Source of the DNA: JBEULC01 sp045504435
Lineage (GTDB): Bacteria > Pseudomonadota > Alphaproteobacteria > WRAU01 > Hepatincolaceae
Assembly (NCBI GenBank): GCA_045504435.1
Contig: JBEULC010000001.1
Coordinates: 682,001 to 746,000 of the forward strand
Length of the DNA stretch: 64,000 nt
Direction: 5' to 3'
Shown here: positions 56,403 to 64,000 of the stretch, piece after piece
Position numbering within the stretch: position 1 is the stretch's first letter
Layout of the letters: every line of letters begins with the position of its first letter
Notes under the pieces: generated by a model
What the model was told of the DNA's origin: nothing
What the model saw: only the letters and a program-made list of their open reading frames with translations
The model's database searches: none
Program-made: the position numbers and the translations under genes

Positions 56403-57167
56403 TTATTGCTTTTTACTCACAACTACTTTTTGATAAGTAGAACCAAAGAAAGTGGTTTTTTCCCAATGGTATTTATGGGCTTTATTGGTAAAGTTCTTAA
56501 TTTCTCTTTCCCATAAGGCGTTAGAATAAGGCTCTAAAAATAGATTTACTAAAGAAAGTATAGGTCTAATGGGATTAAAAAAGCTGGGATTATGATAATC
56601 TATAAAAACTACCTTAGCATTATTTTCATCAATTTGTTGTAGAGCGTTTTCTATAATTTGCTTTTTTACGTAATCTGGAACCTCATGTAAAAGAAAATAG
56701 ATACCAATAAAATCGTAGCTTCTATGGTATAAAACTGCTGCATCTTGAAGCCACATATCCACATTTTTAAATCCTTTTAATTTAAGTTTAGCTTTTTCTA
56801 ACTGGTAAGGTACAACATCTATTAAGTCTAAAGAACCTTTTGCCTGTACTTTAGCAGCTATTTTTTTCACTAGGTTACCATAGACATGTGCAACTTGTAG
56901 AACTTTATCGGTTGGTTTAATCTCTCTGAGATAAGTTTTCATTAGTTTTGCACCTTGACCAAATAAAATTAGATGATAAATAAAAACATTATCTAAAAAA
57001 TCAATATTTTTTGGTTTAATATACGCCCATTGATAGGTATCTAATAAATAATTAGGAATTTGATGTTCTTTTAATCGTTCAAGGTAGGGATCTTCTATAA
57101 TTTCAGGTAAACTTGGTTCATCCTTTAAATATTCTTTAAACCTTTTACGTTTTTCGCTATCATTCAT
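56403..57167 (-). CDS. rquA: Rhodoquinone biosynthesis protein RquA
   Basis: RquA converts ubiquinone to rhodoquinone by replacing a methoxy group with an amino group. It has a methyltransferase fold, and published work describes it as a SAM-dependent amino-transfer enzyme. The 254 residues carry the RquA pattern as I know it from Rhodospirillum rubrum: NYLLDTYQWAYIKP (39-52), DNVFIYHLILFGQ, VLQVAHVYGNL (89-99) in place of the usual SAM loop, DLIDVVPYQLEKAK, YFLLHEVPD (157-165), VVFIDYHNPSFFNPIRP and LEPYSNALW (211-219). Related UbiE/COQ5 methyltransferases have DxGxGxG at the loop; this protein does not. Rhodoquinone has a low potential that lets complex II run in reverse to reduce fumarate under low oxygen. 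It is a single gene with its own terminator. Confidence 0.88.
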   Translation of the reverse strand: MNDSEKRKRFKEYLKDEPSLPEIIEDPYLERLKEHQIPNYLLDTYQWAYIKPKNIDFLDNVFIYHLILFGQGAKLMKTYLREIKPTDKVLQVAHVYGNLVKKIAAKVQAKGSLDLIDVVPYQLEKAKLKLKGFKNVDMWLQDAAVLYHRSYDFIGIYFLLHEVPDYVKKQIIENALQQIDENNAKVVFIDYHNPSFFNPIRPILSLVNLFLEPYSNALWEREIKNFTNKAHKYHWEKTTFFGSTYQKVVVSKKQ

Positions 57168-57574
57168 TTGCTTAGCCTTATATACAATAATGTATATATT
57201 ATATATAATATTCCTACTATATAGTAATATATTTTTAATTAAAATATTGATAGAATTGTCATTTAAATTATTAATTTAGCAAAGATAAGTCAGGTTGTTT
57301 ATCTTTTATACTTGTCTTTATTGTAAAATCTTGTAAATTAAGTAAATATTGCAAAGTTTTTACAACCTAACGGTAGGATCATATATTTTACTAAGCAGGA
57401 TAAAGACAGCTTTTATAGCATGTTTTATTTACCTTTTTTTGAATTTTTTATTATAAAAATATTAAATGAAATTTATCTACTCTGTTTTTCCGCGAAAGCA
57501 AAATACTAGCTATTCATATAAAATTAACTTGGCAAGTTGTAAAAATTAAATAATTAGCATAAAGGTTATGGTTA
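57168..57574. other. Divergent rquA/mnmA intergenic region
   Basis: About 400 bases without a gene. It begins with a very AT-rich run of TATA-type repeats (57180-57230) just upstream of rquA, which may contain its promoter. No specific operator recognised. Confidence 0.4.
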
Positions 57575-58660
57575 ATGATAGATTTCCCTAATGTAGATAG
57601 AAAAGCAAAAATTGTGGTAGCAATGTCCGGAGGAGTAGACAGCAGTACTAGTGTGGCTTTATTACAAGAGGCAGGGTATACCAATTTAATTGGTATGACT
57701 TTACTTTTATATGAAAACGATGATGAAAAAGGTATTGTTTGTAAAGATCAAACAGTAATGGATGATTGTAAAGAAGTTTCAGCAAAATTAGGCATAGAGC
57801 ACAAATTTGTGCCTTTACATCAAACTTTTATGGAAACTATTATTAACCCTTTTATTAATGGATATATGTCAGGTATTACTTTTAATCCTTGCATTACCTG
57901 TAATCGGGATATTAAATTCGGTGCTTTATTGCAAGAAAGCCACAAAATTGCCGCGGATATTCTTGTTACAGGGCATTATATTAAATGGTCTCAAGGTATT
58001 TTAGGCAATGGAGAAATTTATAAAGGCACCCAAGGCAGGGATCAAAGTTACTTCTTATCGCAAGTAAGAAAATCTGCAGTAAAACATATGAGATTTCCTT
58101 TGGCTAAGTACACTAAGGCCGAAGTAAGAAGCGAAGCAACAAGATTTGGGTTACATGTGGCCACTAAAAAAGCTTCTAATGATTTATGTTTTGTAACAAG
58201 TGACTCTTTTTCAGAGTTGATGAAAAAATCCCAACAAAACATTAGTGAAGGTAATATCTTAGATACCGGCGGAAAAATCTTGGGTAAACATGCAGGCATT
58301 CATAATTTTACTGTAGGTCAAAGAAAAGGCATTGGGGTAAGCGGTCAAGAAACTCCCTTTTTTGTGGTAAAGATTAATCCTATTACAAATGAAGTAGTGG
58401 TAGGGCCAAAAGAAGCTTTAGCAGTTAAGGAAATTATTTTAGAAAATGTTAATTGGCTGGGCGATGAAGATTTTAAATTTGAGAAAAAAGTCTTATTATC
58501 CAAAGTTAGAGCTAGCCAGCCCTTGATGGAATCTGAAATTTATCCTCTGGAAAATAATTATGCAAAAATTATATTTAAGGATAGTGTATTTGGGGTAGCT
58601 AAAGGCCAAGTTTGTGCTTTTTATGAAGGGGATAGGCTTTTAGGTGGGGGGTATATCTAA
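57575..58660 (+). CDS. mnmA: tRNA 2-thiouridylase MnmA
   Basis: Adds sulphur to the wobble uridine of tRNA-Lys, -Glu and -Gln. PP-loop MSGGVDSS (17-24), catalytic Cys in NPCITCNRDIKFG, second Cys in SNDLCFVTSD, and the YFLSQV and FTVGQRKGIGV motifs of the family. Length 361 is typical. Confidence 0.96.
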   Translation: MIDFPNVDRKAKIVVAMSGGVDSSTSVALLQEAGYTNLIGMTLLLYENDDEKGIVCKDQTVMDDCKEVSAKLGIEHKFVPLHQTFMETIINPFINGYMSGITFNPCITCNRDIKFGALLQESHKIAADILVTGHYIKWSQGILGNGEIYKGTQGRDQSYFLSQVRKSAVKHMRFPLAKYTKAEVRSEATRFGLHVATKKASNDLCFVTSDSFSELMKKSQQNISEGNILDTGGKILGKHAGIHNFTVGQRKGIGVSGQETPFFVVKINPITNEVVVGPKEALAVKEIILENVNWLGDEDFKFEKKVLLSKVRASQPLMESEIYPLENNYAKIIFKDSVFGVAKGQVCAFYEGDRLLGGGYI

Positions 58661-58720
58661 TATAGTTGTGTTTATTAACTGTATTGCTTTTTATTAATTT
58701 AACCATAACGTGTGAGATAA

Positions 58721-59794
58721 ATGTCCCAACTACCATCCTCTAATTTAAATTCTGCCTCTTTAAGCTGGATTATGAGCGTTATAATATATCTAAAGCCTAT
58801 ATTTAAGAAGGCAATTTATAATGCTTTAGCTTTATTTAAATTTATGGTTCCCACCGTTATTGCTATTAAAATTTTTCAAGAGCTAAATTTAGTAGGGTAT
58901 TTAGCTTATCCTTTTACTCCTATTATGGAAGTTTTAGGATTGCCCTCCATTTATGCATTAGCTTGGATCGGAGGCATTTTAAATAATAATTATACTACCT
59001 TTTCTATCTTATTATTGCTATTTCCTTCTGCACCTTTAAATTATGAGCAATTAACTGTAATAACTTTAATTTCATTGGTTTTTCATAGTATTATCGTGGA
59101 ATCAACTATTGCTTATAAATTAAAGATTAATCCTTTTTGGTCAGCAGGGATTAGATTCATTTCAGCAGTAATTTTAGGGTTTTTAGTGCATATTATTTGC
59201 CAATATTTTGGTCTAATGCAAGATCTTGTTAAAAATCCGTTGTTATATAAAAATTATGTGGTAAATCCTAATTTTATGGATTTAATCCATAATGCAACTT
59301 TAGGATCTAATTACAGTAAATGGCTGCTTAGGCTAGCAATATGGATAAAAGCAGAAGTAATGATGCTTTTATTAATTACTATAATTATATTTTTAGCTTT
59401 TCTACTTGTACAATTATTAAAAGACCTAAGATTATTAAATAAAATTAATCTCCTTTTTAGCCCTTTATGTAGAATTCTTAAAATTAGTAAATATAATTCT
59501 ATGGTAACTTTAATTACCTATATAATTGGGTTATCCTACGGTTGGGGTTTGCTAAAAGAGGAAGCTACAGTAAATAAATTTTTTAAAAAAGATCAAGCCT
59601 TTAAGGTAATTACTTTTTTATCTTTAGCACATGCGATTATAGAAGACAGTATAATATTTATTATTTTAGGAGCCAATGGCTGGATTTTAATTTTAGGCAG
59701 AACTTTATGGGCTTTTGTAGTAGTGTATGTTGTTAGTAGAGCTTTATTACCTAACTTGACAGAAAAATTTAAAAATAAATATTTGTATCACTAA
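58721..59794 (+). CDS. Nucleoside recognition (Gate) domain membrane protein
   Basis: 357 residues with about eight membrane segments arranged as two Gate-domain halves: FKFMVPTVIAIKIFQELNLV with AWIGGILNNNYTT in the first, and SPLCRILKISKYNSMVTLIT with SLAHAIIEDSIIFI in the second. Proteins of this type (YjiH, spore maturation SpmA/B relatives) are thought to be transporters, but substrates are mostly unknown. It starts 60 bases after mnmA and ends 47 bases before serS, all on the same strand. Confidence 0.8.
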   Translation: MSQLPSSNLNSASLSWIMSVIIYLKPIFKKAIYNALALFKFMVPTVIAIKIFQELNLVGYLAYPFTPIMEVLGLPSIYALAWIGGILNNNYTTFSILLLLFPSAPLNYEQLTVITLISLVFHSIIVESTIAYKLKINPFWSAGIRFISAVILGFLVHIICQYFGLMQDLVKNPLLYKNYVVNPNFMDLIHNATLGSNYSKWLLRLAIWIKAEVMMLLLITIIIFLAFLLVQLLKDLRLLNKINLLFSPLCRILKISKYNSMVTLITYIIGLSYGWGLLKEEATVNKFFKKDQAFKVITFLSLAHAIIEDSIIFIILGANGWILILGRTLWAFVVVYVVSRALLPNLTEKFKNKYLYH

Positions 59795-59841
59795 AAGTAA
59801 AATTATTTAAAATCTAATTATATTAACCTAAGTAAGCAAGC

Positions 59842-61113
59842 ATGATCAATATTAAATTAATTAGAGAATTTCCTCACATTGTAGGAAAAAGTTTAAAAGA
59901 TAGAGGGGTTAGCATATCTATTAATGATTTAATTAATTTAGATCTAAATTTAAGAGAAAAACAGCTTTTTAGTCAATCTTTAGCAGCCAAACGCAATAAA
60001 TTAGCTAAGGATATTGGTATTTATAAAGCTCAGAAAAAAGATATTACCGCCTTATTAGAAGAAGTTAGCCAATCTAAAAAAGAAGAAGAACAATTAGTAT
60101 TAGAAGTGAAGGAGATAGAGAAAAACTTCCAGCAAATTTTAGCTAGTATTCCTAATATTGCTTTAGCTACGGTACCGTTAGGCGTTGATGAAAATGATAA
60201 TGTGGAGGTTAGAAACTGGGGAAATATACCTAAGTATGATTTTACTCCAAAGGAACATTTTATTTTAGGCAAAGATTTAGGGATGATGGAGTTTGAAAAA
60301 GCTACCGAAATATCAGGAAGCAGATTTGTGATTTTAAAAGGGGATCTTTCCTTATTAGAAAGAGCCTTGTACAATTTTATGTTGGATTTGCATACAGGTA
60401 GCCATAATTTTAAAGAACATTCTATGCCTGTAGTAGTAAAATCAAATAGTTTGTATAATACTGGCCAACTACCGAAGTTTAAAGATGATCTATTTAAAAC
60501 TAATGATGATTACTGGCTTATACCTACTACTGAGGTACCTTTAACTAATCTGGTAGCTAATGAATTTTTAGATAAGCTAGAATTACCTTTGCGTTATACA
60601 GGTTTAAGTCTATGTTTTCGTTCAGAGGCTGGGGCCACAGGTAAAGATACTAAGGGTATGATCAGACAGCATCAGTTTTATAAAGTTGAACTGGTGAGTG
60701 TTACTACGGCTGATCAATCTGAGGCTGAGCTAGAATATATAACTTCTTGTGCTGAACAGGTGTTGCAGCTTTTAGAATTGCCTTATCGAACTATGCTCTT
60801 ATGTGTAGGAGATATGGGTTTTAGTGCGGCAAAAACCTATGATATAGAAGTATGGTTACCTGGCCAAAATAGTTATAGAGAGATTTCTAGTTGCTCAAAT
60901 TGCACAGATTTTCAGGCTAGAAGGATGAACGCTAAAATTAAAGATAAAATTACCGGAGAAATTTCTTTAGTTCATACCTTAAATGGATCGGGTTTGGCTG
61001 TAGGTAGAACTTTAATTGCCATTTTAGAAAATTATCAGTGTAAAGATGGCTCTATTAAAGTGCCTAAAGTGCTTATTCCTTATATGCAAGGGAAAATGAT
61101 GATTAAAAAATAA
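59842..61113 (+). CDS. serS: Seryl-tRNA synthetase
   Basis: Class II synthetase. An N-terminal coiled-coil tRNA arm spans about residues 30-105; motif 2 is LCFRSEAGATGKDTKGMIRQHQF and motif 3 is LNGSGLAVGRTLIAILE. SCSNCTDFQARRMN is family-specific. Length 423 is normal. An AT-only 12-bp inverted repeat (61118-61146) follows and may act as a weak terminator. Confidence 0.97.
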   Translation: MINIKLIREFPHIVGKSLKDRGVSISINDLINLDLNLREKQLFSQSLAAKRNKLAKDIGIYKAQKKDITALLEEVSQSKKEEEQLVLEVKEIEKNFQQILASIPNIALATVPLGVDENDNVEVRNWGNIPKYDFTPKEHFILGKDLGMMEFEKATEISGSRFVILKGDLSLLERALYNFMLDLHTGSHNFKEHSMPVVVKSNSLYNTGQLPKFKDDLFKTNDDYWLIPTTEVPLTNLVANEFLDKLELPLRYTGLSLCFRSEAGATGKDTKGMIRQHQFYKVELVSVTTADQSEAELEYITSCAEQVLQLLELPYRTMLLCVGDMGFSAAKTYDIEVWLPGQNSYREISSCSNCTDFQARRMNAKIKDKITGEISLVHTLNGSGLAVGRTLIAILENYQCKDGSIKVPKVLIPYMQGKMMIKK

Positions 61114-61249
61114 AAAGTTTAATTAAATATTATTTATTTAATTAAAAGGACTATTTATTTGGGCAGAGCTGAATAAAATTCACCTTTTTTTATTGTTTTA
61201 TATTTTATAATCATTAAATATATTAAAATAATATAAATGGACATTTGTA

Positions 61250-62767
61250 ATGAAAAAAACTTTAGCGAAAAATATGAGATTTATATCCTTAATTATCTTA
61301 GGAATTAGTTTTTTCATATTTGCGCCTTTTACTTTCTTACCTCTTACCTTTACTACATTTACACTAATTGCTGCTGAACAACAAAGTGATCAAGATGTTG
61401 ATAAGGGTAAGCAAAATCCAAAAAATCTTAATAATATTCCTGTAGAGGGTTCTACAAGCAAAAAATCCTACACAGGAAGTTTACAAGTAGTGCCGACATC
61501 CCTAGCAGTAGCTCCATTAATAGAAAATTCTCCTAAAGATCACGCGCAAATTGAAAGTGAACGCTCAGAAAAAATCAAAGAAGACCAATTAAAAAGCTAT
61601 CAGCCTATTACTCGATGGTTAATAGATAATCAAAGTAACTTTGAAAAAGTGATAACTGAAACTTCTCAAAAAACTCACACCAAATGGTTTATTAAAGAAG
61701 ATGCGCAGCCTATAAACCAAGGTCTACAGACAATTGATCAGCCTATAACCCAAGTTAGCCCTGATATTACTCAAAAAGATAATCTTAATTTCCCGATAGA
61801 GGACGCTTCTGCTAAGGAAAAGTTTTTAATTTTCTATACAGTAAATAAAGGGGATACTATTTATTCTATTTCTAGAAAATTTGAGGTTGATGCTAAAGAA
61901 TTATTATATTGGAATAATTTTTCTAGCTCTACTCAATTAAAAGCTAATGGAAAAATTAAAATTTATACGGCGGTTAATCTAGAGCTTAATGCTTCAGAAA
62001 ATCAAATAGGCACTCCGCTATTAGCTAAAGCTCCATTAGAACCTTTAAAGCAAGCAGAGGGTGTTATTGCTCAGCCTGTTGCCCCAAGTGTAGCTGTGGA
62101 GGGTAATTCATTATCTGCTTCACAAGGAGTGAACTCAGTATCAACTAAAGCTTTAGAAGGGGCTCAACCATTAAGCGCTTTTCCTGAATATAAATATTAT
62201 AGAGTGCAAAAGGGAGATACTTTGTCTTCCATCGCTAAAGCTCACACTATGACCGTGCCAGAGCTATTAAATCTTAATAATATTAATAATGCAACCCCAT
62301 TAAGTGTTGGTTTAATTTTAAAGGTAAAAAGTAATTATACTAATACTTTAGCTGTAGATACTGCAAATAGTAATAATATTGTTAAAGATGGTTTTTTGTG
62401 GCCTGTAGTTGGTAGATTGTTGATACCTTTTGGTCCCCAATCAGGAGGAACTATTAATGAAGGTATTAACATTTCAGTTAAAAAAGGGGTAGCAGTAAAA
62501 GCTACCCAAGATGGTATAGTAACCTATGTAGGAGATGATCTTAAGAGCTTTGGTAATATTGTGTTAGTGCAACATGATAATAACTGGGTAAGCGCTTATG
62601 CTCACTTAGATAAAATCAAAGTGACCAAGGGTCAAAGATTAACTAAAGGCGAAATTCTTGGAGCAGTAGGAACAAGTGGGGGAGTTATTGAGCCGCAATT
62701 ACATTTTGAATTACGTTATAATATAAAAGCGGTTGATCCATTAAGCTATTTAACCAGCTACAGATAG
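61250..62767 (+). CDS. nlpD: NlpD-like LysM/M23 murein hydrolase activator
   Basis: 505-residue envelope protein. An N-terminal hydrophobic segment (about 11-42) serves as signal or anchor, followed by two LysM peptidoglycan-binding domains (YTVNKGDTIYSISRKFEVD and YYRVQKGDTLSSIAKAHTM) and a C-terminal M23/LytM domain (about 400-500). The M23 zinc motif HxGxD reads NEGIN here, so the first two ligands are lost; the later His in SAYAHLD and PQLHFELR remain. That matches NlpD/EnvC, which activate amidases during division but do not cut peptidoglycan themselves. Sits before yajC-secD, the usual position in this class. Confidence 0.88.
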   Translation: MKKTLAKNMRFISLIILGISFFIFAPFTFLPLTFTTFTLIAAEQQSDQDVDKGKQNPKNLNNIPVEGSTSKKSYTGSLQVVPTSLAVAPLIENSPKDHAQIESERSEKIKEDQLKSYQPITRWLIDNQSNFEKVITETSQKTHTKWFIKEDAQPINQGLQTIDQPITQVSPDITQKDNLNFPIEDASAKEKFLIFYTVNKGDTIYSISRKFEVDAKELLYWNNFSSSTQLKANGKIKIYTAVNLELNASENQIGTPLLAKAPLEPLKQAEGVIAQPVAPSVAVEGNSLSASQGVNSVSTKALEGAQPLSAFPEYKYYRVQKGDTLSSIAKAHTMTVPELLNLNNINNATPLSVGLILKVKSNYTNTLAVDTANSNNIVKDGFLWPVVGRLLIPFGPQSGGTINEGINISVKKGVAVKATQDGIVTYVGDDLKSFGNIVLVQHDNNWVSAYAHLDKIKVTKGQRLTKGEILGAVGTSGGVIEPQLHFELRYNIKAVDPLSYLTSYR

Positions 62768-62862
62768 TATAATAACTGGTAAAATGTAAATTTTTTGTAG
62801 TAATTAGAAAGTTTTTATTATATCATGTTGTTTATAATTAATTATTTAAAGGGGATGTTAAA

Positions 62863-63177
62863 ATGATAACTTTTTTAAACGCAGCAGAAACAACTGGTGC
62901 AGGGATGAGCAAGTTTTCTGCTTTATTTATGAATATTGCTCCCTTTATTTTTATCTTTATAGTGTTTTATTTTCTTTTAATCCGTCCACAAAAAAAGAAG
63001 CAACAAAAACTTAAAGAGCTCTTAAATAGTATTAAAGGCGGCGATAAAGTTTTATTAAGCTCAGGTATGGTAGGAACAGTAAAGAGAGTAAAAACTGACG
63101 GCTATTTAATAGTGGAAATTGCTAATAATGTAGAAGTAGAAGTATTAAAAACTTCTGTGGTAAACGTTATTAAATAA
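62863..63177 (+). CDS. yajC: Sec translocase accessory protein YajC
   Basis: Small partner of SecDF. One membrane segment (about 24-43) with the signature FYFLLIRPQKKKQQKLKEL, then GGDKVLLSSGMVGTV and a short soluble domain. 104 residues. GGGGAT precedes the ATG. secD follows after 21 bases. Confidence 0.95.
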   Translation: MITFLNAAETTGAGMSKFSALFMNIAPFIFIFIVFYFLLIRPQKKKQQKLKELLNSIKGGDKVLLSSGMVGTVKRVKTDGYLIVEIANNVEVEVLKTSVVNVIK

Positions 63178-63198
63178 ATCAAGCAGGTATAAAATAAT

Positions 63199-64000
63199 AT
63201 GATGATGGATTTCCCTAGCTGGAAAAGATTTTTAACTATTTTAGTAGCACTAGGTGCTTGTGTTATCGTCTTTTTAGATTTTTCTAATAAACAATCGAAA
63301 AAGAAGGAAGACTATGGCCTAAAATTAGGGCTTGATCTGCAGGGGGGATCATCATTAGTTTTACAAGCCGATGAAAAAACTTTTACCCAAGACTATACCA
63401 ATACTTTATATGAATCAGTGCGCTATGCGCTAAGTTCTAATAATCTTAATTATTTTAATTTACGTAAAGAAATAGGGAGTGTATCTTTTACTTTAAAAAA
63501 TTCTGAAGATTTTTCTAAATTCAGACAACAGATGAAAGCCTTTAATTCGGGCTTGCATGTTAGCGAAAGTAATAATACCGTTAAGGTTGCCTTTTCTGAG
63601 CAGGCCTATAATGAACAATTACAGGCTACTTTACAAAACTCCGTAGAAATTATCCGTAATAGAATTGATCAAACCGGCACTAATGAACCAAGTATTAATC
63701 AGCATGGGTCTAATCAAATTGTGGTAGAATTACCAGGAGTTGATAATCCAGAAAAGATCAAAAGACTACTTGCTACCACCGCTAGATTAACTTTTCATTT
63801 AGCAGATGATGAGGCTACTTTTACAAGAAAAGAGTTGCGTCCTAATTATAAGTATATAAGGGCTGCAGACGGAACTGATATACAATACGCTATTAAAAAT
63901 GATCCGGAAATATATGGTAAAAGCTTAGTTTCAGCACAATTACAATTTGAGCAAAACAAGCCAGTGGTAATGTTTGCGTTTGATACGGAAGGCGCAAAGA
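63199..64000 (+). CDS. secD: Protein translocase subunit SecD (5' part, runs off the window)
   Basis: N-terminal 267 codons of SecD, which drives late stages of Sec export using the proton gradient. It has a membrane segment at about residues 9-26, LGLDLQGGSSLVLQ (the family's G(I/L)DL(K/R)GG), IIRNRIDQTGTNEPSI and QIVVELPGVDNPEKIKRLL of the first periplasmic domain. Three ATGs in a row make the exact start uncertain by two residues. The gene continues past 64000. Confidence 0.95.
   Translation, partial: MMMDFPSWKRFLTILVALGACVIVFLDFSNKQSKKKEDYGLKLGLDLQGGSSLVLQADEKTFTQDYTNTLYESVRYALSSNNLNYFNLRKEIGSVSFTLKNSEDFSKFRQQMKAFNSGLHVSESNNTVKVAFSEQAYNEQLQATLQNSVEIIRNRIDQTGTNEPSINQHGSNQIVVELPGVDNPEKIKRLLATTARLTFHLADDEATFTRKELRPNYKYIRAADGTDIQYAIKNDPEIYGKSLVSAQLQFEQNKPVVMFAFDTEGAK

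Noticed and set aside
1..64000. CRISPR arrays, insertion sequences, prophage or defence islands
   Set aside because: No regularly spaced repeats, transposase, integrase, phage structural or restriction genes were seen anywhere in the window.

Overview
The window is AT-rich chromosomal DNA from an alphaproteobacterium with a reduced genome. Three things indicate this. There is an alphaproteobacterial marker gene set: gcrA, class I lysyl-tRNA synthetase, plant-type gshA, an NDUFAF5-like methyltransferase beside comF, and a BolA-CGFS glutaredoxin. Gene order matches alphaproteobacterial blocks: skp-lpxD-fabZ-lpxA-lpxI, sfsA-map-radC, rodZ-ispG-hisS-prfA-prmC, rplM-rpsI, serS-nlpD-yajC-secD and ubiG/lysC. 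Strong A+T bias, several broken genes and long gene-poor stretches point to ongoing genome reduction, as in host-associated lineages. A gut or cell symbiont of the Rickettsiales/Holosporales/Hepatincola kind is plausible, but the species cannot be fixed from this window.

Layout. 1-5.2 kb: a 978-residue Asn-rich membrane-anchored protein of unknown function, a gene-free gap, then radA. 5.2-8 kb: a decayed region with remnants of a trypsin-like protease. 8-11.3 kb: glucose-type PTS permease (ptsG, minus strand), then 1.7 kb holding only an elongator tRNA-Met. 11.3-17.3 kb: a secreted Cu/Zn-SOD-like protein lacking one copper ligand, ygfZ, gshA-rsmE (minus) and ubiA. 17.4-21 kb: a four-gene haem uptake and haem breakdown operon (hmuUVT-hugZ, minus). 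21-28.2 kb: ubiD, lysK, gcrA, a Nudix hydrolase whose 5' end is tandemly duplicated, and a fructose-type PTS permease. 28.4-32.8 kb: lipid A genes and a small membrane protein. 33.9-40.8 kb: grxC, broken comF, methyltransferase, sfsA, map, broken radC, bolA-grx fusion, an esterase and rpsD. 41-51.7 kb: ubiG, lysC, an NMO/FabK-family flavoprotein, rodZ, ispG, hisS, prfA, prmC, rplM and rpsI. 51.7-57.2 kb: a sparse stretch with a decayed gene, a small membrane protein, znuBC-like genes, an orphan ligand-binding lipoprotein and rquA. 57.6-64 kb: mnmA, a Gate-domain membrane protein, serS, nlpD, yajC and the start of secD.

How the genes fit together. ubiA, ubiD, ubiG and ygfZ support ubiquinone synthesis and Fe-S protein maintenance. 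rquA would convert ubiquinone to rhodoquinone, suggesting low-oxygen respiration with fumarate as electron sink. Two sugar PTS permeases suggest import of host or dietary sugars, and the haem operon suggests host haem as an iron source. Outer-membrane lipid A genes, rodZ, nlpD and lysC imply a retained Gram-negative envelope.

No CRISPR array, insertion sequence, prophage or defence island was seen. The most notable items are rquA, the SOD-like protein missing a Cu ligand, the bolA-grx fusion, the giant Asn-rich protein, and recurring poly-A/T frameshifts in broken genes.
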